From assembly GCF_021655555.1 (NCBI RefSeq), contig NZ_AP023086.1:3812685-3876684 (forward strand): a stretch of 64,000 bases of DNA, given 5' to 3'. This document shows positions 25,650-35,090 of this stretch, one piece after another (within the stretch, counting starts at the first letter, position 1; the number at the start of each line of letters is the position of its first letter). This DNA is from Marinagarivorans cellulosilyticus (lineage in GTDB: Bacteria; Pseudomonadota; Gammaproteobacteria; Pseudomonadales; Cellvibrionaceae). The notes under the pieces are model-generated. The model had not been told where the DNA came from. It saw only the letters and a list, made by a program, of their open reading frames with translations, and ran no database searches. The position numbers were made by a program, and so were the translations under genes.

Positions 25650-25964
25650 GATGGTATTTCATTGGCCCGGCAAGAGCCGGTTTTGGTGAATGTGGAACGC
25701 ATATTAGATAAAGTACTTTACTTAGTCTAGCAGCGGCTAAACAACACCGCTCCCGGCGTAGGGCATATAGCAGCGTGGGCAGATGCTAGAATTCGCCAGC
25801 TAAACACAACCTATTCATTTATTACCGATAGATGGTGCGGTATTTGGAAGCATTAGCGTCTAATGGGAAGTGGCCAATTAGCACTGACTTTTGTTCAACG
25901 AGAGTACTTCTCGTCTTTGCGCACGGATGCGCCTTTATTATTTTTAGTAGACAGCGATTTATAC
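25650..25964. other. Divergent gap between the ROK gene and the sigma factor gene
   Basis: No gene is needed in these 315 bp. An in-frame upstream extension of the sigma gene (from 25863) has no Shine-Dalgarno and poor conservation, so I start that gene at 25965. The gap holds a degenerate third copy of the mannan operator motif near 25709. Confidence 0.5.
25709..25730 (-). promoter_or_regulatory. Weak third copy of the mannan operator motif upstream of rok
   Basis: TAAAGTA and TTAGTCTA halves occur with a 6-bp rather than 3-bp gap, centred on the 12-bp palindrome TAAAGTACTTTA. It lies 60 bp before the ROK start; autoregulation is plausible. Confidence 0.3.
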
Positions 25965-26504
25965 ATGACCGAATCCTTAACAGCGTCTAAGCCGCCGGCG
26001 AGAGCAAACGCTACGTCGAGCACACCTTGGTATAGCGACCACAGAGAAGAGTTAATGGCTTATGCCATAAAACATTTTCGTATAAGTAGTCACTGCGCTG
26101 ATGACATTGTGCAAGCCGTTTACTTACGCATGCAAAACGCCGACAGCGAGATACTAAACCCTCGCCAATACGCTTACCGCATTACACACAACCTTTGCAT
26201 CGACCTTAAACGCAAAGAAAAAACAATAAACTCGCTCAATGATCATGCGGCAGAGCACAGCCACAACCAGAATGACTTATGCCCCGAGCGCACCATTAGC
26301 GCTCGCCAACTTTTAACCAAGCTCAATAATGTTATTTGGAAGATGCCAGAAAAAAGGCGCAAGCTATTCACGATGCACCGTTTTCAAGAATTAAGCTTTG
26401 CGGAAATTGGGCGGCAAACAGGGTTATCGGAGTCTGCCGTGCGAAAACATGTTGCAAAAGCCTTAGCCGAATGCCATCAAGCGATGGAGAAAGACGATGT
26501 TTAA
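25965..26504 (+). CDS. ECF sigma factor, FecI-like
   Basis: A 179-residue RNA polymerase sigma factor. Region 2 (about 28-85, DIVQAVYLRMQ and YRITHNLCIDLKRK) and region 4 HTH (about 125-175, LSFAEIGRQTGLSESAVRKHV) are clear. ATG at 25965 gives the usual FecI length; the longer frame from 25863 adds 34 residues without a homologous look. It overlaps the fecR-like gene by 8 bp. With the STN-containing receptor downstream it forms a cell-surface signalling system that switches on transport of a specific ligand. Confidence 0.85.
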   Translation: MTESLTASKPPARANATSSTPWYSDHREELMAYAIKHFRISSHCADDIVQAVYLRMQNADSEILNPRQYAYRITHNLCIDLKRKEKTINSLNDHAAEHSHNQNDLCPERTISARQLLTKLNNVIWKMPEKRRKLFTMHRFQELSFAEIGRQTGLSESAVRKHVAKALAECHQAMEKDDV

Positions 26505-27501
26505 TCAACTTCAGCACAAAATACGTCAACAACAAGCGCGACAGTGGTTTTTGAAACTGCAAGATGACAGCGCCGTACGCGCCGATACCTTTTACCGCTT
26601 TAACTGCTGGCTACAAAAACCGGAGAACGAAAAGGCCTACCAAAGTGTGGAACAAACATGGAACGCGCTTGGTCAGCTATCGCACACCACTGAGGGGCAG
26701 CTTTTACGGCGCCATGCCAAAGCGCAAAGCCAAAAAGGTAGCCTACTAACAACCTTGAGCACTCTTGTTCACAACCGTTTTTTACACACTAGCATAGCTG
26801 CAACCTGCTCAGTGATATGCTTTGCGCTTGTATTTGCTTTTTATATACCCTCGAAGAGCATCACACAAGAATACACAACGGCGGCCACAGAAACGCGAGA
26901 GCTCACACTTGACGACGGCAGTTTGATTACCTTAACGCCCAAAACTAACATCTTGGTAACATTCGAAAAGCACCAGCGCAGTGTAACATTGACTAACGGG
27001 CATGCTTTTTTTGATATAACCAAAGATAATTCGCGCCCTTTTACGGTAAAGCACAATAAATATACCGTTACGGTGACCGGCACAGCCTTTAGCATTAACA
27101 CAAAGCGCGATGAGTTCTCTGTGATGGTTGATGAAGGTCATGTTGTAGTCGAAGATATTAAAGATAGTACAGAATCTAACCACTTAAGCGCAGGGCAAGC
27201 TATACAAGCACGCAACGGCAGCCTTGGCGAAATCAGCCAAGGCCACAGTAACCAGCTATCACTTTGGAAACGCGGAGTACTGGTCTATCGCGACGTGGCA
27301 CTCGACCAGATATTGGCAGAAACTAACACCTACACTTTGCAGCAGATATTTCCTGCTACAACGCAGCTGGGGAAAACCCAAATTAGCCTATCTATAAACA
27401 TCAGCCAATTAGACGAGCTACCATCGATATTAGAAGCACTGTTACCAATTAAAGCCGTTAAAGCTGAATATGGTAAAATTATGCTGGTCAGCCAACCATA
27501 A
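26497..27501 (+). CDS. FecR-family anti-sigma regulator
   Basis: Inner-membrane sigma regulator of 334 residues. A DUF4880-like N-terminal cytoplasmic part (1-60, QARQWFLKLQDD) is followed by a single TM helix (about 97-117) and a periplasmic FecR domain (about 130-225, RELTLDDGSLITLTPKTNI, VTGTAFSINT). The C-terminal part (about 255-334) resembles the STN-like tail that contacts the receptor's STN domain. GGAG lies 8 bases upstream. The gene overlaps fecI by 8 bp and precedes the receptor by 59 bp. Confidence 0.87.
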   Translation: MFNQLQHKIRQQQARQWFLKLQDDSAVRADTFYRFNCWLQKPENEKAYQSVEQTWNALGQLSHTTEGQLLRRHAKAQSQKGSLLTTLSTLVHNRFLHTSIAATCSVICFALVFAFYIPSKSITQEYTTAATETRELTLDDGSLITLTPKTNILVTFEKHQRSVTLTNGHAFFDITKDNSRPFTVKHNKYTVTVTGTAFSINTKRDEFSVMVDEGHVVVEDIKDSTESNHLSAGQAIQARNGSLGEISQGHSNQLSLWKRGVLVYRDVALDQILAETNTYTLQQIFPATTQLGKTQISLSINISQLDELPSILEALLPIKAVKAEYGKIMLVSQP

Positions 27502-27560
27502 ACTTCATTTAACACCGCCAACGCACCAAACTCATTGTTGGCGGAATTTAAGGTCATCCT

Positions 27561-30500
27561 TTGAACCACTTAAAACGCTGTGGCCAAATCCTGCTAACAA
27601 GTTTGTTATTCATTCTTTTTGATGTGGCAGCACAAGAGCAAAACACTCCATCAAGTCACACAAACATCAGCACAAGCGCCGCGAAAAAGGAAGCTAACCA
27701 TAAGCTAACATTCAACATCAACATTGCCAGTCAGCAGCTAAATGATGCACTTATTATATTATCCTCGCAGACTAAAAGCTCAATTGCATTCAAACAGGGC
27801 GGCCCGCACATTCCGCTATGCCCTGCCATAGTCGGCACAATGACTATTGAAAATGCATTAGAAACCCTTCTTAAAAACAGCGATTACATTTACAAAAAAG
27901 CGGGCTCAAGCTTTATTGTAAAGCATCAAACTAAAACGCAAATAGCAGCCCCGCAAACCACCATAAAAAAAACGCCCCCAATGGAAGAAATTTTTATTCT
28001 AGGCTACCCGACGGGTGAAACATTACCAAGCCAACATAATGGCGCATACGCTTTAACTAAAAACTATATAGACCTATTCGCTATTGATAGCGCCGAAGCA
28101 ATTGCCAACAAAATTCCCGGTATTGACGTTAACGCCAGCAGTTCACCCACACTATATATCCGTGGAGTAGGAATTGATGACAATACGGATTTAAGCGATC
28201 CACTGGTGAAATACTATGAAAACAGTATGTACATCCCCCGCTTAAACACGTTTGCAGGAAGCTGGCACGATGTAGAATCGATAAATGTAGCGCCTGGCCC
28301 ACAAAATCAACTGTATTCAGAGGCTAGTGTGGGCGGCCACATCAATGTTCAGCATAAAAAGCCGGATACGCAAAATAGCTATAGCAAGCTAGCTTTTACC
28401 ACAGGCAGCTATAACGCCCAGAAGATTAATGCCATCATCAACGCATCGATTAATCATCAAAATGCTTTTAGAGCTTCGTTAGAAGGCTATAAACGCGACA
28501 GCTATTTATCAAATATCACCGACAGCTCGACAGACATTCCCGGCAGGGCCGACAACAAGTCGCTTCGCTTGCAATATCGCATAAATAATATCAAAGGTTT
28601 TAACGCACTATTCTCCCACACCCGCTTCCACGACGACGGCACCGGCAATACAAGCATTACGCTTACGCCCTACCTACAAGGCGCTAGAACAGCCAACTTC
28701 ACCCCTCGCATTCCCGACCTATACAACGCAGACTTTGACAGAGCACACTTTGTTAATGTCGACTCTACAAATAGAGTTCGCTCGAAAATTAGTCAACTTA
28801 GCGTTTCTTACAACACCGACATATTTAGCATTCAAGTAAACGCAGCACAACATACAGGCGATGCATTTAATAATACAGGCAAAAATAGAGGGCTGGAGCT
28901 GAGCGGGTACGGCGGGCAAAAAACGCAGGCCATCAATACCTTAAATCAATATGATTTTTTCAGCGATTACAAAGAACAAAGCGCACGCACTGCCGGCATT
29001 GGTTTTTCTTTGGGCCTCGACAAATGGTCTTGGAATAATTATTTCAGCATTAACAATGAAAGGCTTTTTTGGTTTTGGGGCGATAGCGACGATATGGCTA
29101 ATGGGTACATCGGGGGACAATACAACACGCAATATCGATCCAATTCGCGATCACTGTATTCCGAACTAAACTACAGCCCACTCCCCGAACATACCTTAAC
29201 AGCCGGCGTTAGGCAGCAGTCCAATAAAAAAGCACGCAACGGAATTGCCATCTTAACCGAGAACTCTGACCTCCCATTACTCAGGCATGGCTCGACAGGG
29301 TTTGCATGGAATTTTTCGGATTACTCAATTCGAAACCCAAACGATTTCGATGATAAAGATGAAGTGGACAGCAATGGCAACCCCATAAAAAACTTATCGC
29401 CGCAAGACTTACAGGTTGTTACCAAAAGAGAACAGTGGGAGGCCTACAGAGCAGGCATCAAAAGCTGGGGCGAAGAGGATAATGTTTTGTCCTACTATGA
29501 ACAAAATGGTTATCAGGGTAATGACTTTTATATCTCATCACAAAACGGGAAAGTCGAAGACTCTGCCATAGACTGGAACCTTAGTTATACATTTGATTAT
29601 AAAAACACACGAGATCTAAAACAGCAATTTTACACAGCCCTAACGACAGCCACATCTAATAGTGGCTTTAATGACAACCTATCCAATACCACTTACCCAA
29701 CCTATAAAGCAGAGAAAGCACTAGCATTAACGGCCGGAATGGTGCGAAAAAGAAGAGCTTTGGGGATTAAGGTCGACCTCTTCTGGTATAAATACCAAGA
29801 CAAAATAGCTATGATTAATGTAGCACCAAGTAGAGCCTTTAATGACGTTTTTACATCGACCATACAAAGCAGCAACTTAGAAACCACCAACGACTTCCGA
29901 ATTAATATACCTAAAGCCCGAAGCTACGGCGCCAGCGTAGATATCGACTACGCATGGAATAACAGCTGGGGTATACGCACCAATGTACTTTACTTAAATG
30001 CCGAGTACGTCAAAGGTGAAATACAAGATTCGAGGATGGCTGCTTTTTCAGGTTTTACAAATGCGGACCCGTTACGCTTTAATACACCTCACACAAACAT
30101 TACCATCCCAGATAGCGATGAAGGCACCTACACCCACAGCTATAACATTTATGACTATATTGCTGAACCGCAATATCAACAAGCTAGGCCAGGCGCGGAC
30201 ATGAACAATGACGGCCGCCCCAGCCACTATTATCAAACCGCATGCACTACAGGGTTTCCCAATATTAGCGGTGATGGCGAGTGCTACACCGTATTAAATC
30301 AAGCGCCAGATATCGAACAGCCCACCCGAAGCCTAAAAGGCAACAAAATGCCGCGCAGCCCTTCATGGGATTTATATACAGAAATCAATTACCAAAAAAC
30401 AATGGGTATTGGCAGCATTCAGGTATCTATCGGCGCTAAATACAGAAGCGATTACTATTTAACGCCTTACAACGGCAATGGTTATGAACCCAGATCATTC

Positions 30501-30764
30501 GCGAACAGTAAGGCAAGCCCAGCGCGAGCAATAATTGATGAGGCGCCCTCGTTTTACGATCGAGTCCCATCCCACGTTACCATTGATGCCGCCCTACGCT
30601 GGCACACAAACGGTGCTGCGCCTTGGCAGATCAGCCTAGTAGGAAAGAATATTAGTAATAAGCGTTATTTTACAAATATTACAAATACCGCATGGACTTA
30701 TTCTGTTGCACTTAACACACCCAGAACATGGGAGTGCAGCCTAAAGAAAATGTTTAACTTTTAG
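27561..30764 (+). CDS. TonB-dependent receptor with STN signalling domain
   Basis: A 1067-residue outer-membrane transducer. Start TTG at 27561 is supported by AAGGT 6 bases upstream and by a signal peptide ending near AAQ (24). An STN domain (about 48-121) contacts FecR; the plug (about 155-285) has VNASSSPTLYIRGVGIDD, and the barrel ends in a terminal Phe (KKMFNF). The family alone gives no cargo. Neighbours suggest neither iron nor sugar strongly, although many STN receptors of Cellvibrionaceae carry oligosaccharides. The barrel is rich in Asn, Tyr and Asp, as in glycan receptors. Stop lies 12 bp from the convergent acyl-CoA ligase stop. Confidence 0.83.
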   Translation: MNHLKRCGQILLTSLLFILFDVAAQEQNTPSSHTNISTSAAKKEANHKLTFNINIASQQLNDALIILSSQTKSSIAFKQGGPHIPLCPAIVGTMTIENALETLLKNSDYIYKKAGSSFIVKHQTKTQIAAPQTTIKKTPPMEEIFILGYPTGETLPSQHNGAYALTKNYIDLFAIDSAEAIANKIPGIDVNASSSPTLYIRGVGIDDNTDLSDPLVKYYENSMYIPRLNTFAGSWHDVESINVAPGPQNQLYSEASVGGHINVQHKKPDTQNSYSKLAFTTGSYNAQKINAIINASINHQNAFRASLEGYKRDSYLSNITDSSTDIPGRADNKSLRLQYRINNIKGFNALFSHTRFHDDGTGNTSITLTPYLQGARTANFTPRIPDLYNADFDRAHFVNVDSTNRVRSKISQLSVSYNTDIFSIQVNAAQHTGDAFNNTGKNRGLELSGYGGQKTQAINTLNQYDFFSDYKEQSARTAGIGFSLGLDKWSWNNYFSINNERLFWFWGDSDDMANGYIGGQYNTQYRSNSRSLYSELNYSPLPEHTLTAGVRQQSNKKARNGIAILTENSDLPLLRHGSTGFAWNFSDYSIRNPNDFDDKDEVDSNGNPIKNLSPQDLQVVTKREQWEAYRAGIKSWGEEDNVLSYYEQNGYQGNDFYISSQNGKVEDSAIDWNLSYTFDYKNTRDLKQQFYTALTTATSNSGFNDNLSNTTYPTYKAEKALALTAGMVRKRRALGIKVDLFWYKYQDKIAMINVAPSRAFNDVFTSTIQSSNLETTNDFRINIPKARSYGASVDIDYAWNNSWGIRTNVLYLNAEYVKGEIQDSRMAAFSGFTNADPLRFNTPHTNITIPDSDEGTYTHSYNIYDYIAEPQYQQARPGADMNNDGRPSHYYQTACTTGFPNISGDGECYTVLNQAPDIEQPTRSLKGNKMPRSPSWDLYTEINYQKTMGIGSIQVSIGAKYRSDYYLTPYNGNGYEPRSFANSKASPARAIIDEAPSFYDRVPSHVTIDAALRWHTNGAAPWQISLVGKNISNKRYFTNITNTAWTYSVALNTPRTWECSLKKMFNF

Positions 30765-30776
30765 AGAAGCAAATAA

Positions 30777-32384
30777 TCACTGGTCTCGCAGCTCTCGCCG
30801 CAGTATTTTGCCTACGTTACTCTTGGGCAACTCTTTACGAAATTCCACTAATTTAGGAACTTTATAGCGCGTTAAATTCTCGCGGCAATGCGCTATTACA
30901 TCTTCTTCACTTAAAGATTCATCTTGGGTAACAACAAAAATTTTAACTTGCTCGCATCCATCTGAACTGGGAACACCAACTACCGCGGCCTCTAGTATCG
31001 CGGGGTGCGTCATAGCAACATCTTCGACTTCATTAGGGTAGACATTAAAACCAGATACAATAATCATATCTTTCTTACGGTCCACTATTTTAAGGTAGCC
31101 ATCTGGCTGTATCAGCGCGATATCACCACTTCTAAACCACCCCTCATCGTCCAATACTTCTTTAGTGGCATCGGGCTTTCGCCAATAGCCTTGCATAACT
31201 TGTGGGCCTCGAATGCACAACTCTCCCGCTTCGCCAGCGGGCAAAGTGTCACCCTGCTCATCAATCACTTTTACCTCAGTGTCCACAAGTGGCGTACCAA
31301 TAGAACCTAGCTGCACAGCAGACACCTTGTTCGTCGTTACAACCGGCGATGTCTCCGTTAAGCCATAACCTTCAGATATTTTACTTTTAGTACGCTCCTC
31401 CCACTTCCTCGCAGTTTCTGAAGTTAAAGCCATACCTCCTGCTGCTGTGACCTTTAGCTTAGAAAAATCAAGCTCGTCAAAACGCTTATGATTTAACATG
31501 GCATTGAAAAGAGTATTAATACCAACAAATACAGTCATTTTATGCGCCGATAAAGCATCAAATAATGATGGTAAATCGCGTGGATTCGGAATTAATATTG
31601 AGTGAGCACCATTCGAAAAGCCTGATAACAAATGCAAGTTCAAAGCATAAATATGATAAAGCGGTAATGGCGCACCAAAAATTTCTGACTCGTCCGAAAA
31701 AAACTCGGGGAAGTGAGTCTTGATTTGTTGGACATTAGAATACAGGTTGAACTGACTTAACATAGCGGCTTTAGCAACGCCTGTTGTGCCGCCAGTGTAT
31801 TGCAAAATCATCAAGTCTTCAGGTTTCACATCCACCTGAGGCGCAGCCAAACCCTGCCCCTTTTTTATCGCATCAAGAAGTGCAACAGGTTTTGCAAAGA
31901 AGAAATCAGGCACCATCTTCTTGATATATTTAACAGCTAAATTCACTAACAAGCGCTTTGGCCATGGCATGAAATCGGCAATTTCTGTGACGATCACATG
32001 CTCGACCGGCGTCTGCTCCACCACTTGAGCAACCTCAGCGGCCACGTTAGCAAGAACAATCAATGCTTTAGCGCCGCTGTCTTTCAACTGATGACGTAGC
32101 TCGCGGGGAGTATACAAAGGGTTAACGTTAACAATTACCAAACCGGCACGCAAAGCCGCATATAAGGCAATGGGATACTGTGTAATATTTGGCATTTGCA
32201 AAGCAATTCGATCACCCGGCACAAGCTTTAGCTCGTTAGCCAAATAAGCGCTTAACGCCGCACTTTGCTCGTCGATCTGGCGATAGGTTAACGTTGTTCC
32301 TAAGCAGGTAAATGCTGGGCGATTGGGGTAGGCTTGAAATGCGTGCTCAAAAATTGCTAAGGCAGTATTGGCATTGACGGTCAC
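30777..32384 (-). CDS. fadD: Long-chain acyl-CoA ligase, FadD-type
   Basis: ATP-dependent ligase that activates fatty acids to acyl-CoA via an acyl-adenylate; 535 residues. ANL superfamily motifs are intact: P-loop YTGGTTGVAKAAM (about 200), SEGYGLTETSP (A5, about 350) and the hinge/core GWFRSGDIALI plus DRKKDMIIVSGFNVYPNEVE near 430. The C-terminal PKSNVGKILRREL carries the catalytic Lys. GTG at 32384 was chosen since GAGGG abuts the ATG at 32390 with no spacing but sits 6 bases before the GTG; ATG would add two residues. It stands alone, convergent with the receptor. Confidence 0.88.
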   Translation of the reverse strand: MTVNANTALAIFEHAFQAYPNRPAFTCLGTTLTYRQIDEQSAALSAYLANELKLVPGDRIALQMPNITQYPIALYAALRAGLVIVNVNPLYTPRELRHQLKDSGAKALIVLANVAAEVAQVVEQTPVEHVIVTEIADFMPWPKRLLVNLAVKYIKKMVPDFFFAKPVALLDAIKKGQGLAAPQVDVKPEDLMILQYTGGTTGVAKAAMLSQFNLYSNVQQIKTHFPEFFSDESEIFGAPLPLYHIYALNLHLLSGFSNGAHSILIPNPRDLPSLFDALSAHKMTVFVGINTLFNAMLNHKRFDELDFSKLKVTAAGGMALTSETARKWEERTKSKISEGYGLTETSPVVTTNKVSAVQLGSIGTPLVDTEVKVIDEQGDTLPAGEAGELCIRGPQVMQGYWRKPDATKEVLDDEGWFRSGDIALIQPDGYLKIVDRKKDMIIVSGFNVYPNEVEDVAMTHPAILEAAVVGVPSSDGCEQVKIFVVTQDESLSEEDVIAHCRENLTRYKVPKLVEFRKELPKSNVGKILRRELRDQ

Positions 32385-32517
32385 AGGCATCCCTCTTTTT
32401 TTGCATTGTTATTAATGAATGGATAATTCTCGCCTGCATCAAGTTTGGCAGGCATTAGTTAACCTATCAAGGTTACATCAGTTTGCCCGCATTTGCAGTT
32501 CCCTCAAAGAAAAACGA

Positions 32518-33030
32518 TTAGCTAAAATGAGACCTCAAGCTTTCACACCAAGCATCTAAGCGCTCATCAGTTAAGTTAGCTTGCTGGTCTTCGTCTATCG
32601 CCAAGCCTACAAAAGACACGCCATCAGCGGCCAATGCCTTAGATGCATCGAACTCATACCCCTCTATTGGCCAATGCCCTACGATATCCGCGCCACGCGC
32701 CCTTACGACATCGTGCAGCATCCCCATTGCGTCGACAAAAAAGTCACCATAACCAAACTGATCACCTAAACCATACAGTGCGACCTTCTTACCCGTGAAA
32801 TCTATGGCTTCAACATCAAACCAAAACTCTTCCCAATCCGATTGTATTTGTCCAAAGTCCCACGTTGAAATACCTAAGATGAGGCAACTATAGTCCTCGA
32901 ACTCGGCCTGGGTTACATCAGCGATATCATAAATATCAACATTGTCTGGACCTAAGCGCTGCGCAATACGCCCTGCAATATTTTCCGTATTGCCTTCATC
33001 ACTACCAAAAAATAAACCAATCTTTGCCAC
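32518..33030 (-). CDS. fldA: Flavodoxin
   Basis: FMN-binding electron carrier of 170 residues, long-chain type like E. coli FldA. The FMN phosphate loop is GSDEGNTENIA (8-18). The flavin-flanking LGISTWDFGQIQSDWEEF and YGLGDQFGYGDFFVDAM loops are intact. Start is GTG at 33030: GAGG lies 8 bases upstream and the residues before it (to 33087) are unlike flavodoxins. It may substitute for ferredoxin under iron limitation or serve reductive enzymes. Upstream is a perfect 11-bp hairpin at 33156-33180. Confidence 0.9.
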   Translation of the reverse strand: MAKIGLFFGSDEGNTENIAGRIAQRLGPDNVDIYDIADVTQAEFEDYSCLILGISTWDFGQIQSDWEEFWFDVEAIDFTGKKVALYGLGDQFGYGDFFVDAMGMLHDVVRARGADIVGHWPIEGYEFDASKALAADGVSFVGLAIDEDQQANLTDERLDAWCESLRSHFS

Positions 33031-33155
33031 TGAATTTTCCTCATTTTTGTGCGGCGCCATTTTGGCAATAATGCCACACCAATACAATGCTTAGCCTTTC
33101 GAAGGAACAAAACTGTCACTTTAATGGCGCCAATAAAGTGAAATCCCAACCAAAA

Positions 33156-33180
33156 CCATAAAAAGCAAGGCTTTTTATGG
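33156..33180. repeat. 11-bp perfect hairpin in the flavodoxin/GGDEF divergent gap
   Basis: CCATAAAAAGC and GCTTTTTATGG with loop AAG. It looks like an intrinsic terminator but no gene ends here, so it may be an operator or a leader hairpin for the flavodoxin transcript. Confidence 0.55.
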
Positions 33181-33254
33181 CACGCCTTTTGATATACGCA
33201 TAGTGAAGTTCAAAAAACAGTCACTTGAATACATTTAAGGCTTGGAGTGTACAC

Positions 33255-34190
33255 ATGGTCTCGCTAACGCAACCGTCAGCAGCGCAACATAACGAAAACC
33301 ACAAAGACTCAAAACGAGCAATGATAAAACCCCCGCTTGCGCGCTGGCAGCTAAAGCTCAACACCTCGTTAGATGTGAGAGATGTGCTGACTACTTTTTT
33401 TAACGGCATCACTACGCAAGTGCCCTGCGCCAGCTTGCGTTATCACAACCCGGTAAAAAAAATCACCCTAGAACTCGGCGCTGCAAAGCTTCATTCGGCC
33501 AAGTATGGGCTAAAGGCGAGCGGCTACGACCTAGGAGAGATCGTCTTCACCCGCAGCGATCAGTTTTCGGAAAGTGATTTGCAGCAACTAGAGGACGGCC
33601 TAAGTGCTGTATTTTACCCACTTCGAAACGCCCTTCTCTACAAGGAGGCACTTGATAGCTCGCTGCGCGACCCCCTAACCGAATTAGCCAATCGCGCAGC
33701 CTTTGAGCTAGCGGTAAAGCGCGAATTAGGTATGGCCAAAAGGCACAACCAGTTACTAAGTATGATTGTTATAGATGTTGACCATTTCAAAGCGGTAAAT
33801 GATTCTGCCGGTCACCATGCTGGCGACATGCTGTTAAAACACATTGCCCAAACACTTAAAAGCACACTGCGCGAAACGGATCAGGTATTTCGTTTTGGTG
33901 GTGAAGAATTTGTTATTTTACTTGCGAACGCCAACCTTAAAGCCGCCGAGCTGGTTGCTGAGCGTGCCCGCGATGCGGTAGAAAAATCGGCCATCAATAC
34001 TAATAAAAACGCTATAGGCGCCACAGTAAGCATGGGAATCAGCGCATTTAGCGCAGAGGATGGAAGAGATAGTCTATTTGAACGCGCCGACGAAGCGCTT
34101 TATCTGGCCAAAAGCACAGGAAGAAACTGCATTAGAACCGAATGGGATCTATTAAATACCAGCATCACCACAAACAGCAAAGCCGGTATT
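33255..34190 (+). CDS. GGDEF diguanylate cyclase
   Basis: Predicted to make cyclic di-GMP from two GTP; 312 residues. The N-terminal 130 residues form a soluble domain of GAF-like appearance with no clear signal. The GGDEF domain (about 135-300) has the active GGEEF (215-219), a DVDHFKAVND segment (about 174-183) and an intact I-site RETD (206-209), so feedback inhibition is expected. ATG at 33255 follows GGAG by 8 bases; the TTG 10 codons upstream lacks one. No membrane segment is visible, so it is cytoplasmic. The stop codon itself runs to 34193. Confidence 0.88.
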
Positions 34191-34216
34191 TAATTCGTAA
34201 GCAAAGGGACCAACAG

Positions 34217-35080
34217 CTATTTGTAACGCGGCTTATTACCTCCGCGTCGCCCAGCGCTTTTAAGCTTACGCTCGTTACGCTCTCGTGCTTGAGCTGTTTT
34301 AGGTTGAAATTTACGCTTTCTGGGCGCATCTAAGCCGGCAGTCTTGTACAAGTCTGATAATTCTTTATCGTTTAGCTCAACCCATTGCCCGCTACGAACG
34401 TAAGAGGGAATAAAAATATTACCGTAACGTACCCGTTTTAAACGACTGACTTTTAAATCCTGAGACTCCCACAACCGCCTAACTTCACGATTGCGCCCCT
34501 CCATTACCGTACAATAGAACCAGCGGTTAGTGCCATTGGCATGCTCATTGTTTTTGCTTTCCTGAACGTCGGTAAATTTGGCTTCCCCGTCCTCTAACAA
34601 CACGCCATCGGTCAGCGCTTTTTTAACCTCGGGAGTCACAAGCCCATGAACACGTACAAGATACTCCCGATCGATACTTGAGGACGGGTGCATCAGCTTA
34701 TTGGCGAGCTCACCATCATTCGTAAATAGCAATAAACCACTGGTGTTTATATCCAAGCGCCCCACCGAAATCCACCGCCCGGTTATTAAACGGGGTAACT
34801 TATCAAAAACGGTATTACGACCATCGGGGTCTTGGCGACTGCAAATTTCACCCTCAGGCTTATTGTAAAGCAGCACTCGCGTTTCTTTGTCAGCCATTGC
34901 AGGCACGGTATAAGAGCGCCCTTGATAGATAATACGATCACCCGGAGCTACACGCACTCCTAGCGTTGCACGCTGGCCATTTAATGTTACTTGGCCGGCG
35001 CTAACAGCGCGCTCGATTGCGCGCCGGGAGTCAAAGCCAGCCGATGCCAGCACTTTTTGGAGCTTCTCGTTAACACTCAT
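34217..35080 (-). CDS. rluB: 23S rRNA pseudouridine2605 synthase
   Basis: Makes pseudouridine in the 23S rRNA helix that E. coli RluB modifies at 2605. About 287 residues: S4 domain (5-52), then the RsuA-type catalytic domain with Asp110 in GRLDINTSGLLLFT and the Arg-rich MEGRNREVRRLW. The last 30 residues are very basic (RKRKFQPKTAQAR...), likely an RNA-binding tail. Start ATG at 35080 is 10 bp past the scpB stop; the longer frame enters scpB. It belongs to the scpA-scpB-rluB operon, a common gammaproteobacterial order. Confidence 0.92.
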   Translation of the reverse strand: MSVNEKLQKVLASAGFDSRRAIERAVSAGQVTLNGQRATLGVRVAPGDRIIYQGRSYTVPAMADKETRVLLYNKPEGEICSRQDPDGRNTVFDKLPRLITGRWISVGRLDINTSGLLLFTNDGELANKLMHPSSSIDREYLVRVHGLVTPEVKKALTDGVLLEDGEAKFTDVQESKNNEHANGTNRWFYCTVMEGRNREVRRLWESQDLKVSRLKRVRYGNIFIPSYVRSGQWVELNDKELSDLYKTAGLDAPRKRKFQPKTAQARERNERKLKSAGRRGGNKPRYK

Positions 35081-35090
35081 AGTGTGTGAG

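Noticed and set aside
25863..25964. Longer N-terminus for the FecI-like sigma factor
   Set aside because: Adds 34 residues with no family likeness; FecI proteins are usually about 170-180 residues.
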